Positions 1 to 10,970 of a stretch of 64,000 bases of DNA are shown here, in pieces (positions within the stretch are counted from its first letter, which is position 1; every line of letters starts with the position of its first letter). A program made the translations under genes and the position numbers. This DNA comes from Biomphalaria glabrata (taxonomy: Eukaryota > Mollusca > Gastropoda > Planorbidae): contig NC_074713.1 of the NCBI RefSeq assembly GCF_947242115.1, forward strand, positions 27,805,749 to 27,869,748. Direction: 5' to 3'. A model generated the notes under the pieces. The model did not search any database. It had not been told where the DNA came from and worked only from the letters and a program-made list of their open reading frames with translations.

Positions 1-183
1 TGTTTCCATAGATTGTTTTGATTTTTTTTTCAGATTAACCTTTCCTGCAATAGTGCTGGTGTTCCAAAAAATTATTACTAACTATCAGTAATTTTCATTC
101 ATTCAATTTTCATTCATTTATTTTCTTTCATCCCCCACTTATGTATGAATATAGTTATATGTTTTATTTGGTGTATGTGGCAG

Positions 184-1194
184 AATAAGGGTGAGCCAAC
201 TACCCCAGAAAGATCTGGAGCACACAATGGGGCAATCAATGTCTTCAATGAAGAGCTGCACAACAAAATTGAGGAAAATGCACTTCTCCATAAGCAGCTG
301 CAGGAGTTGTCTGCCCAGTTTGATGCACATGTTCGAGACTTACAGGTAAGGGAACACTGTTTAAAGTCTTAGGAATCTTAATATGAAATGGACTCTTAGT
401 TTGCTGACCAAATATAGATTTTATTTGGGATAATTTATACTATCTACTATAAAATTATTTGAGGCCTTTTAGATAATGGCTGCTTTAATAGTTTGTGATT
501 GAACACTTTTAGTTCTGCACTATGACTGCAGTTTTAATAGTTAAAACATTCATATTGAACACATTTCTGTAGGATCAACTGAAGGAAGCAGAAAACTTCA
601 AAGGTCACCATGAAGAAGTTCTGGGAAGTGCCCAGAGAAGATCTAAAGAAGTTATTGACAGGCTACAAGAAGAAAAAGCTATGCTAGAAGTATGAGTTTG
701 GTTTTAAGTCTCACAGAGTCTATATAACTTTATACCTCTAATAATTAATATATTTACTTTGATCAAACCAAATGGTTTTCAGAAAATTTTTTTTTAGTAT
801 TCTTTGTCAACAAAATATATTTACAAACATGTATTCTGTCAATTGCTAGGTCAAAATTCAAGCATTGGAAACTGACTTAAAAGACTTCAGAGGGAGATCT
901 GATGCAGCGTAAGTTTAAAACCTATTATCTTTTTTTTTTTTTTTTTAACCAATCTACTGTTTTCATAGAAGTTATATGAAATATAATTGTAAACATTTTT
1001 TTTTTAATAATATAGTTTTTCTTTTAGTAAACAAATCATGTAGTTGCTTAAAAATTAATTTGCTCAAGTGTGAATAAAATTTGTCTATCCCTCTTTTAGA
1101 GAACAGAAATTAGTTACAGTAGAAAAATGCCTTCAGAGTCGCCTTCAAGAGGCCAGAAAAATCATTGAGGAAAAGCTACCATTTATAGATACAA
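184..1194 (+). CDS. PPP1R21: PPP1R21 exons: N-terminal coiled coil
   Basis: Four exons (184-345, 573-689, 850-908, 1100-1194) encode charged, heptad-rich sequence, for example NEELHNKIEENALLHKQL followed by QEEKAMLEVKIQALE across the 689/850 junction. They correspond to about residues 95-210 of human PPP1R21. The first exon opens after a CAG at 181-183 in phase 0, so at least one more coding exon must lie to the left. Confidence 0.93.
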
Positions 1195-4100
1195 GTTAGT
1201 TCTGTTAGCTTTTACTTTAATTGACACAAATTTTAAGCTTTAAATGGTGTTACATGTAATGTGGCTTAAAAAAATCATATTTACAACTTCTATTTTGTTC
1301 AATCCAATTAGATCCCCCCCCCCCCCCCCCGCCCCAAAAGTTACATTTTTAATTTTAAAATTACATATTTAATTTGTAGGCTATATAAAGCCGTATTTTA
1401 ATCATTCGCACTAGTTTTATGCAGCTATGCATCTTAAAGTAAATATTTTCATTGCTTAAGAATTTAATTAAATACTAGATCTATAAATATTTTTAACTTT
1501 TTTCTATAAAGAAAAGTTACATATCCAATTATATAATCTGTTTCTATTTCAAACATGCATTGTCGATATTCCTTGATGTTCTTTTTAGAACTTAGAGATA
1601 TCAATGGTCTTAATGTCCCAACCCATGACAGAAGACACCAACTCCGTGCCAAAGAGTTAATTACACAGGGAGCTAACCTGGTGGGTGAGCTGACCATGGG
1701 GTTGTCTAACTTTTTTACCTACAGTGAGCAGAGATCCAAGATCTATCCAGCAGACGGCGTCACAGAACCACTCAGTCCACTGAATACAAAGGTAAATTAT
1801 TTTCTTAAGAAAAGACATTTTTAAAAAAAGGTGTTTGAGGATCATTTTGGATTTTAAATTTTTTAAATCTCAACTCAATCTTTTCCATATAAATAGTTTG
1901 TGAAAGTTTTTACTCTTTCACTCTTCAATTTCATTTAAGTCTTGAGATTTTAAATTATGCCATGTTTAGTTTTACTGACAATGATCCATTTCATCAACTT
2001 TTTGTTTCAGTTCTGCAAGCATCTTCATGAAAATATGCTGTATCTCAGACCAGTGGAACAATCTTTGAGAAGCTTTTTGAATAATTTAAAAGATGATTCT
2101 CTTACAGTATTGGTAAGTAGTAGGCTCTGTACAACAGGAGTCTTGAGGCTGTAAAGTAAATAACATTCTAGTAATGAAATAATATTAAAAAATGTTTTTT
2201 TTTTCATAGTAGAATTTTGTTGTTTCTTCAGTTATGATAGTTTACAAATTATATAATGTTATCAACATAATGCACATTGTTATAAATTATGCAAATTTAC
2301 CGCTCAGCCACTGCACCATCCATTGTTGGATTAGAGTGTTTTTTTTTTTTTTTAAGCTGTGCCATTAAAAAAATTTGCTTTATTATTTTAGGAAACTTCT
2401 TCAGAGCTTCAACCATTTTCAGAAAACTTTAAAAAGATGGTGGCCTATATCAACAAACTTCTTCCTTATTATATTACAAGGTAATATATCATTTAATGTA
2501 ACAAATTTGTGTGGATGGGAAAATATATATACATTTATATTTATGTATATATATGTTTATTTATTAACATAAAGTTATATTTATCTCTGAGATTGTCTAA
2601 AAGCTCACATTGTATAACAATATCTTGTATATCGTACAGTTTAGAAGAAGAGAATGCTGTCTCATCATGCACTGCTACACTTATGTCTAAAAACCGAGAT
2701 CTTCTCCATTCCCTGAAGCGACTGGTATTGGCATTCAACAAAATTGACACATATGTGGCTTTGTTAGCAGCACAGAGTAAATATTATGTTTTGCTTTATT
2801 AATTTAATTCAACATTGTTTTGTTTTAGCTTATAGACCATATCTTCCTGGAATTTGCTAAAGGCTATATACACCATTTTCCAGGACTAAAGTCCCATAAA
2901 GACTTACAAATTTTGCATTGTAGCTAAAATTTCTTTAAAATTCATAAAAAGTGCTAATTATTTTTCATAAAGAGAAATTAGATAATTTACTTGACCTAAT
3001 GACTTTTTTAACTAAATAAATCTAAATAGTGCTTTAAAATATGCAATTGATATTAATCCTAGTGTTAATCTTGCATGAATCATAAGCAATGTATACTTAC
3101 ATTATGAACTTTAACCATCCAGGTATTCAAGGTCAGGGTCATCCTCAGTCATCCCATCCCAAGTTTTTCTCTGGCCTGTGTAAATCTCTCAACGATCTTC
3201 ATGAAGCTGTCAAAGGTCAGACGTTTGTATGAAACTTTTATGTAAATTAGGCTAGGCTGCAAAACAAAATTATTTTTTTTTCATACTCCAAGTATTGCAC
3301 CAAAAGCTTGTAGACTCCATTGTTATAGACTTACTTCATAGCTTATAAGTTCTGACTGATTCAGTTACACCAATACGGTACACATGTGCCATTGCGCTTG
3401 GTTATATTAACATTTAGATTTCATTTTTATAATATTTGGAGGTGATGTTTTAATGCACTTATAATTTATGGAGTGGCTTCTGAATAGGCAGTGTGTATAT
3501 TTGTATATAATTTATGAAGTGGCCTCTGAATAGGCAGTTTGTATATTTGTATATAATTTATGAAGTGGCTTCTGAATAGGCAGTGTTTATGTTTGCATAT
3601 AGTTTATGGAGTGGCTTTTGAATAGGCAGTGCGTATATTTGTGTATATATGGGGCATGGTGGCTGATTATTTAAGTGCTTAATTTCTTAACCTGGTGTCC
3701 TGGGTTTGAATGCCTGTTGTGACTAGAATTTTGAACTTTTCGATTTTTAGGGTGCCGCTGAGTCCACCCAACTCTAATGGATATCTGACTTTAGTTGGGG
3801 GTAAGTAAAGGCGGTTGGTCATTGTACTGGCCACATGACACCCTGCTTGTTAACTATTGGCCAAAGAAATACATGACCTTAACATCATCTGCCTTATAGA
3901 ACGCATGATCTGAAAGGGGAACTTTTTTTATGTTTGTGTATAATTTATGAAGTGGCTTCTGAATAAGCAGTTTGTATGTCTGTATATAATTCTTTTAAGA
4001 TAAGCTCTTTATTTCTTTTTGAATAGTAGTCTAAAATTATATTCGTGATATATATTAGTGTATCTATATTTGTGTGTATAGAGGTGTCCAAGCATTACAA

Positions 4101-7100
4101 CTCTAAAGTTTCCTTAGAACACCAATTACCAACAGCAACCAAAGAACTCAAGAGAACTGATGAATGTGTAGTGGCATCTTTAATATCTTTGGTCACTAAT
4201 ACAGGAAAAGTAGATAACACTTTATTTTTTATTCGTCATAATTTTAACTTACTTAAGACACATTATTTTTCAATATCTAAGTATTTTTATAGAGCTCTCT
4301 ATTCAATGTAATGATTTTGTTAGAACATTGTCTACTGAGAGCTTTCTTTGTAACCTGTAAACTGTAACTATTATTCAATAGAAATGTCAATGATATTTTT
4401 TTCTTATTAATGATTTGGCAATTCAGAAAAAAAAACATAGCCAATTAATGAAAAATTAATTTTTTAATTCATCTAGATGGCAGCCTTTATGTCAGGAAAT
4501 CTTGATTTCTTTTGTCAACCTGCTGGATACAGAACACGAGGGAGCAGTATCAACTCAGATTTAGGAACTGAAGGACCCAGATCTCACCCAGTTGTCAACA
4601 GCTTCAGGCAAAGAACCTCTCATTTTCTTTCTTCAATAGCCAAGGTTTGTATGGAATTATCTGTTTTCTATATTTTATAGTGCTAGTGCGATGTTTTAGG
4701 GTTCACAATGACTCATCAATTATAAATGATCTCAGGATACACAGGATGCACAATTTACTATTTAAGTCTCATAGAAATGATCCAATGAAGTAAATAATTT
4801 TAAACAATAATCCAAAGAATTCACATAATAAAATCCAATCAATGATGAATTTGTCTTTCCTTCTATTCTTCCATAAATCTCTAGCAATATCACCTTCACA
4901 GCTCAAAATTATCTCTCTATTCTTCTACTCAACATATTTTTTTAAGCACATGAGTTTTTCACACACACACACATTAAAAGGGAAAGTTAAAAATGGAAGT
5001 TAAACATGGATTCTTCAATGTGAATCTGGGTGATCTAGCAGATTCACAACACTGCTCCTTCTTTAAATCTATTAGTCCTGGGATAAATTCAGGCTCTCCA
5101 CAGTAGCTGTACAAATGATCTTCTGAATCCTATATACCACATACATCTTTTTTCTTCTTCTTCCTTGTTCTCTTTATTATGTTTGAGCATTCAGATGACT
5201 AGACCAATATATGAAATGAACTGTTGGAGCCTTCAGATGACTAGACCAATACATGAAATGAACTGTTGGAGCCTTCAGATGACTAGAGCAATATATGAGA
5301 TGAACTGTTGGAGCATTCAGATGACTAGACCGATATATGAAATGAACTGTTGGAGCATTCATATGACTAGAGCAATATATGAGATGAATTGTTGGAGCAT
5401 TCAGATGACTAGACCAATATATGAAATGAACTGTTGGAGCATTCAGATGACTAGAGCAATATATGAGATGAATTGTTGGAGCATTCAGATGACTAGAGCA
5501 ATATATGAGATGAACTGTTGGAGCCTTCAGATGACTAGACCAATATATGAGATGAACTGTTGGAGCATTCAGATGACTAGACCAATATATGAGATGAATT
5601 GTTGGAGCATTCAGATGACTAGACCAATATATGAAATGAACTGTTGGAGCATTCATATGACTAGAGCAATATATGAGATGAATTGTTTGAGCATTCAGAT
5701 GACTAGACCAATATATGAGATGAACTGTGCAGTGGTTTCCAAATCAGGCAGCTCTTTATATAGTTTTCTACCACATCATTGATCTTTACTTTTAGGATCT
5801 ATTATGGAACTTTCTTTGGGCAATCTTCTCTTTCTCGTTGGATTGATTTAAAACAATATATGAGAGTAAAAAAAAAAGATCTTGTGAAAAACATTTATTT
5901 AACAACAGAAAAAAAATGAAATTTAATCTTATAAAAAGATATTACCTGAAACAGAATATTTACAGAAGCTCCTAATCTATGGGGTCTTTTGTGGCTCTAT
6001 TTAGAAGCCTTTGAAAATAAATTAGGTGTTGACAGATCTCATTTAAATTTAAAAAATAGACTTTTGTCCTGAAAACAAATCACACAAAAATTGGAAATCA
6101 CTGATGTCTATAGCCTTTTTCAATTTTAAAATGATTATGGATCATCTCATAGAAATGAGATTGGGCATTAGCTATGGTTGAAACAATGTCGTCCACACTG
6201 ATCTAGTACATACTAAACTTACCTTGTAACATCCATCCTGAGAACATAGATTAACGTGATGTATGGATAAAATATGTGTCATTATTGTTTCAGCCCATAC
6301 CAGATACAGTACCTTACTGTGTAGCTCTTCAGAACAGAAAAACATTATACAGCTCAGCTGAAAGTAAAGAAGGATTAGCCAAGCAGGTAACACTTTATAG
6401 AGTCTATAGTTGTAATGTAGCACTCAACATTTTGTGATTTTAGTTTATCTTTGGAATAAATCTTTACCAGAATAACTTCAAGCTCAAAGCTATAGGAAAA
6501 GAAATGAACACAAAACATTTTTTTTTTCAGCTCTCAGTTTTTCAACAGAAACTAACAAAACTGGAGCAAGAAAAAGAACATTATCTATTAGAGTTGCAGC
6601 TTTTGAAGATTAAGTTTGAAAATGAACAACTGGTCAGTTGAATAGGACTATATTTTTATGACCTCTTTATTAATTAGTAGTTTTATTGAAACAACACAAA
6701 CTGGCATGATGTTAGTTTTGAAAGCTGATCAGATGAGTTTTGGCCCTCTGCTTTTTGTCTTAGCTCTAGAATAATTAATAACAGTTTCTGGTTTTAAGTA
6801 ACTATTAAAATAGTTTTTACCAGAATTCAGTTGACGATCTTTTAGATAAAGTAGAAAAGATTTTTTTCTTATAAAACTTAAAATATGTTTATCTTTGTCT
6901 TAAAAAATTTGGTAATACCAGTACCGTAAACTCCTGAAGGTTGTGCATTTTCATAAAAATTAGAATTAGTACTGAAAACAAGACTTGAAAATCTTTTTTT
7001 CCTTTGCATAGGATATCAGAATTTTAAGTTAAAAAAAAAGTGGAAAGGGTACTTTAAACATGAATACTATACCAGTGAAAACGTGAATACATTCTATTTA

Positions 7101-10100
7101 ACTATCTATATTTTGTTTTTTGAGACTTCCTTATTGTACAAATTTTATTGGTGCTCTAAATTTTTAATTGTTATTCTAATTCACAATAAAATGATCTTGA
7201 AGTTTTATGATTCACTAATTAGAAAACTAAACAGTTGGAGAAAGAAGTTGAAAGTGTCCGGGGCAGCTCCAGTGGTGTTAGTCTGGCAGCCAGCTCGCTA
7301 GAGGATCATATAGAAAAGTTGACACTTCCTTCTGAAGCAAGCGTGCGGTCTGATTCTGTCAACAGTGGATCCTATCTGGATACCAGTATGGTAAGTACCA
7401 TAATGGCTTCAGATATATTCATTTTTCAGCCACACCCTTTCCTATCTAGCCTAATTAAAGTTATATTTAAATCTCCTCATTCCAACAACAATTTTTACAT
7501 GTGCAGCTTGGACAGTTAGAGACCAGCGGCACTGTGAAAAATGATATTGACACCAGGGAGCAGCTGATCATCAACCATTATAATGTCAGAATCAATGAAC
7601 TGACTCTCCAGTTACAACAAGCTGAAAGCAAGGCTGTTCACTTTCATGCAGAGGTAAGCTGCTACTCAAATCAAGATGAAATAGAATGAAAAGCTTACCA
7701 GATTTAGGTGAATCAATGATTTGATAAACTTTTCTTTTTTAGTAGACTCTCTTACTAGCATTATCTATAAGCAAAGACTAGCCTCTCTTTATCTATAATC
7801 AAAGACTACTCTCTTTATCTATAAGCAAAGACTAGCCTCTTTATCTATAAGTTCTTCAAACTTATAATTTAAACATATATGTAGATTTTCAATTCAGTAA
7901 CAACTTGACTTAACTCTTTCTCTCCGTAATTATTTACCACATTCTGGTGGAATCAACGTTGGTATCGTCAGTTAGGAGAGAAAGAGTTAAATATCTTGAT
8001 AATATTCAACTTTCTACTAATACAACTTAAACTGATATAACTTATTACTGAAACAACTTAATGATACAACTTTAACTTCAACTGTTTAAGAACTCAATAC
8101 AACACAAGAACCAGTTACAATGCAAGGACCCCGACTAACATGCTTTCCGCCAATTTATATTTTTTAAAACAGTATTTTTCAGAATCCTAGAAACTTCTAT
8201 TCTAAATATTTTATTAACTATAACTTTTTAGAAACTGACCTCTTTCGCTGATTGGATGATTATAATTGACATGTTTGTTCTGCTGCTTCTTTGACCTGAC
8301 CCCGGTTTCTGGAAAGAGGTAGAATTTAGTCACAGTATTGATTCGTGACATACAGCACATACTACATCTTAGTAAAAAGAACACAGGTCAAATAAAGTCA
8401 AATAAACAAGGGGGTGAGAAAGGCTGATACTGAAGTGTGTCATTTGGTACACATGTAGTGCATGTATGACTGTAATGTGTTAGATCATCATAAGATCATT
8501 GTGTTGAATCCCTTTTGTTTGAGAGACACTGCCCTAACCTTTTTAAAAAAAACATTTGGCAAAAACAAAACTTTCTCTTAGTGTCTTGTAGATGATACTA
8601 GATCACTGGTTCTCAAATGGTGGCCTGGGGGTCTGCAAGATGATTGTAGAGGTCCACATAAAGATTCAGTCTCATTATTTTTTTACAGACCTGCCTACCG
8701 TTACGCAAAATGCGTATTCGTTACGCAAAATCTCCCAAAAATGACAGTCAAAACGCAAATACGCATTTAACCCGTCGCGTTACGCATTTCGTATCCTTTT
8801 TTTCCCCTCTCTTGACTAGCTTACGAGCGGTCACGGAGGTCACGCTAAGCCGTCCCGTGGGGGGGGGGGGGGCAGAAAAGGTGGGGGAACACATTGTGTC
8901 CAGATCTATATGTTGATTGGTTCTTAAAAGCAATTAGATTTAGTCTAGAAATGAAGAACGCGAGAGTGGCAGGTTGGTACCAGGTTGGTACCGTCAGTTA
9001 GCTGATACACCAACGTGACTTTTTTTTTGTAAGTTCATTAGTAGAAATTAATTATGTTGAATCCCTGATTCCCGTATTCATTTGTATAGAAAAAAAATAT
9101 CGAAATGCTATCGATTCAAAACATATTGAGTGACATTGTAGATATCTAGAATCTAGATAACTTGTTTTACAGGAATAGATCTAGCAGCTTTCTAGCTAGA
9201 CTCAGCTAGAATCTAGCTAGTCATTACGTTATGTCATGATTCTCTACATTACTCTACAATCTAGATCTAGATCCAATTTAGTTGTAGTATGATTTAGATT
9301 GACTAGATCTAGATCAATAACATCTACTACCATCTAGTCAAGATCTAGACTAGATTCTTAGTCTTAGTATAGAATAGATCAAGGATGAAGGTAGGCCTAC
9401 GAAAGTTTGGAGTAGACCTACGTTTGTAGCGGATCCACGGCATCGGTAATACTCTTGGTCTTGAGCCCAGATCTAGAGTAGATTATATTCATTATATAGA
9501 CATAGATCTAGTCTAGATATCATCTCTATTGTTGTATTTATCTAGATTTAGATTGTAGATCTAATCATGACATCTAGATCTAATATTATATTGTTGTAAC
9601 TCTAGGTTAGGCACTCAACACAGTTTAACAGGAAATAAATCGTTGTGTTTATTCACTAGGGTAAACACATAACATCCTTCAGCTTCCTCAGAGTCTTACT
9701 ACTAAGTATACCAGTCCTTTGCTACTTAACCTGAATGTGGACCAACGACAGCCTTCCCCGCTTCGCTCCAGGTCCCTACTACAACCTTCAGGCAGCACAA
9801 AAGTTGGCCTCTTAATTTCCCAAACATTCAGACTCTTCACAATCCCTGATGCACTGTTCTAGTGTCTTCCTGTTTACGTTCACTAGTGCGCACCTCAAGC
9901 ACTGGTGCAAGGCAGGGTTACAACAATATATATGTATATTGGATGTACGCATTCTGGTACCAAAATACGCATTTTGACCATCAGCGTTACGCATTTGGAC
10001 TTTTTTTGGTAGGCAGGTCTGCATTAACCTTATCCAAGTCATTAATTTTTTCAATTTTATTTTATTTTAAACTGAAGTTATAATCTCAATAAAGACTCCT

Positions 10101-10970
10101 CCTTCAAAATGTTTTTTTTTTATTTTACATTTGTAACGCATACTATCTAGCTTTTTTCACCTAGGGAGTTTGTGAGAAAGTTGTGAGTGTAAACTTGTCC
10201 CTGGGTCAACTGTACTAGAGAACTCTTTTAGTAAGGAAAGCATAAAAAGTGCTAACAAAATTTTGTGCTGGCTCCAAGTGTTACAATTCAATGAAATCAA
10301 TACCACAGTAGCACCTTGAAGTTTCCAAATATTAACAGAAATATTATAATTGTTAAATGATCACAGGTTAGAGCTCTACATAAACAGCTGAAAATAGCTG
10401 AGAAAGCCAAAGAGAATGGTCAGGAAGAACTGAAAATTGTAAACCAAAGTTTGGCCCATTTAAAGGTTAGTACAATTTTTTTAATGGTCTGAAATAAATA
10501 AAATGTTTATATTGGAGCTTGCTTTTTTTTTATATCATTACCCCCCTCCTTTCCACACACACACACTTTAGCGCTTCAGAAATGCTGACTATAATTTTTT
10601 GTTGTTGTTCCTTAATTTGGATGCTATGATTGAAATGATTATTGCTATAGGATGAACTTCAGACGACCACCAGAAGTTATGAGGGTCAGCTGAGCATGAT
10701 GAGTGAGCACCTGGCTGGCATGAATGAGAAACTTGCTCAACAGAAAGATGAGATTGATGATTTAAAGCAACAGCTCTCACAGAAAGGATCTTCTTCTAAA
10801 GTAACATACTCATTTCCATTCTTTTTTCTCTTTCCAGATCATAACTAATACCAGAAAAGTATTTTGATGTAGATTCTTTTATATAAAACAATAAAGGAGT
10901 TTGTTGAATAATTTTGTTTTCAAATCCTTATTAGAAATCTAGGATCTCTGGAAATGGTGCTCAGATGTAA
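184..10970 (+). CDS. PPP1R21: PPP1R21 (FERRY subunit 2), 18 exons, 5' end outside window
   Basis: Protein phosphatase 1 regulatory subunit 21, in vertebrates the Fy-2 subunit of the Rab5-binding FERRY complex that links mRNAs to early endosomes. Exons with GT/AG borders and consistent phase: 184-345, 573-689, 850-908, 1100-1194, 1589-1791, 2011-2112, 2392-2480, 2640-2776, 3123-3215, 4082-4209, 4477-4644, 6294-6386, 6531-6632, 7223-7390, 7507-7653, 10367-10465, 10651-10800, 10935-10970 (stop TAA). They sum to 2148 nt (715 codons plus stop). The human protein is about 780 residues, so roughly the first 100 residues are off the left edge. Blocks recognisable from the human protein include LNVPTHDRRHQL, FFTYSEQR, SPLNTK, HQLPTATKEL, SAESKEGLAKQ, INHYNVRINELT, SKAVHFHAE, TRSYEGQLSMMSEHL and a basic C-end (KSR). 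N- and C-terminal parts are heptad-rich coiled coil. All exon joins are in frame and no break was seen. Its 3' end faces POP7. Confidence 0.96.
1589..4644 (+). CDS. PPP1R21: PPP1R21 exons: conserved central domain
   Basis: Seven exons (1589-1791, 2011-2112, 2392-2480, 2640-2776, 3123-3215, 4082-4209, 4477-4644) encode the globular middle of the protein. This is the most conserved part (NGLNVPTHDRRHQLRAKEL, KHLHENMLYLRPVEQSL, HYNSKVSLEHQLPTATKEL). The 867-bp intron 3216-4081 contains a 46-bp minisatellite interrupted by a SINE. Confidence 0.94.
3430..3990. repeat. 46-bp minisatellite split by a SINE
   Basis: Four units sharing GTGGCTTCTGAATAGGCAG start 46 bp apart (about 3473, 3519, 3565, 3611). 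A fifth appears at about 3951, after a SINE inserted at 3648-3932. It lies in a PPP1R21 intron. Confidence 0.85.
3648..3932 (+). mobile_element. tRNA-derived SINE with target duplication
   Basis: It shares its body with the copies at 58011-58289 and 47458-47630: the block around GAGTCCACC...CTCTAATGG, then GTAAAGGCGGTTGGTCATTG, CCACATGACACCCT, CATCATCTGCC and GAAAGGGGAACTTT. A degenerate B box (GGGTTTGAATGCC) sits near the left end. The 10-bp TTTGTGTATA flanks it at 3638-3647 and 3933-3942. The A/T-rich right end fits retroposition. Confidence 0.85.
5150..5810 (+). repeat. dispersed repeat with internal 42-bp x13 minisatellite
   Basis: The left part (CTTCTTCTTC...TTGTTCTC, 5150-5185) and right part (GATGAAC...AGTGGTTTCC...TCAGGCAGCTCT, about 5718-5760) match the two halves of the repeat at about 33385-33500. 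In this copy the middle has become 13 near-identical 42-bp units (about 5195-5730). Because 42 is a multiple of 3 the array is open in frame on both strands and would read as 14-residue repeats (MTRPIYEMNCWSIQ). It lies inside intron 4645-6293 and is read as noncoding. Confidence 0.8.
6294..10970 (+). CDS. PPP1R21: PPP1R21 exons: C-terminal coiled coil and tail
   Basis: Seven exons (6294-6386, 6531-6632, 7223-7390, 7507-7653, 10367-10465, 10651-10800, 10935-10970). The 2.7-kb intron 7654-10366 is enlarged by nested transposons. The last exon adds only eleven codons and a stop; its KSR matches the start of the basic human C-terminus. Confidence 0.94.
7757..7852. repeat. short tandem repeat, ~27 bp x4
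   Basis: ATCTATAAGCAAAGACTAGC-like units begin at about 7763, 7791, 7817 and 7843. Intronic; no function suggested. Confidence 0.75.
7910..7990. mobile_element. tiny TTAA-flanked MITE (piggyBac-like)
   Basis: Inverted ends TTAACTCTTTCTCTCC and GGAGAGAAAGAGTTAA bound an 81-bp interior. TTAA at both borders is the piggyBac target signature. A longer relative with the same ends lies at 36406-36664. Confidence 0.7.
8686..10021. mobile_element. hAT-like nonautonomous element
   Basis: Perfect 14-bp terminal inverted repeats CAGACCTGCCTACC / GGTAGGCAGGTCTG. Sub-terminal GTTACGC / GCGTTACGCATTT motifs recur in inverted orientation at both ends. No transposase frame is present. I see no clear 8-bp target duplication, so the superfamily call rests on the termini. 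A solo-LTR-like insertion lies inside. Confidence 0.65.
9592..9925. mobile_element. candidate solo LTR (fossil)
   Basis: A 334-bp block beginning TGTTGTAAC and ending GTTACAACA, flanked by ATAT on both sides. It contains an AATAAA-like signal and no coding region. This fits a solitary LTR of a retrovirus-like retrotransposon. The short, low-complexity flanking duplication makes the borders tentative; family not determined. Confidence 0.45.

Larger units (their letters stand above)
7654..10366. other. PPP1R21 intron filled with nested repeats
   Basis: After the short tandem repeat and MITE, 8000-8590 shows no recognisable feature. About 8605-8680 begins with CACTGGTTCTCAAA, which looks like the left end of an old hAT element whose right end I could not find. 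A second hAT-like element follows at 8686-10021. The rest, 10022-10366, is AT-rich with nothing recognised. Confidence 0.7.

Noticed and set aside
3648-3932. possible CRISPR or phage-like structure in tandem repeats
   Set aside because: Arrays are contiguous minisatellites without unique spacers, in an animal genome with introns; the unit spacing is explained by slippage and SINE insertion.
5165-5782. 205-codon ORF of 14-residue repeats
   Set aside because: It is a 42-bp minisatellite inside a PPP1R21 intron, open on both strands only because the period is a multiple of three.
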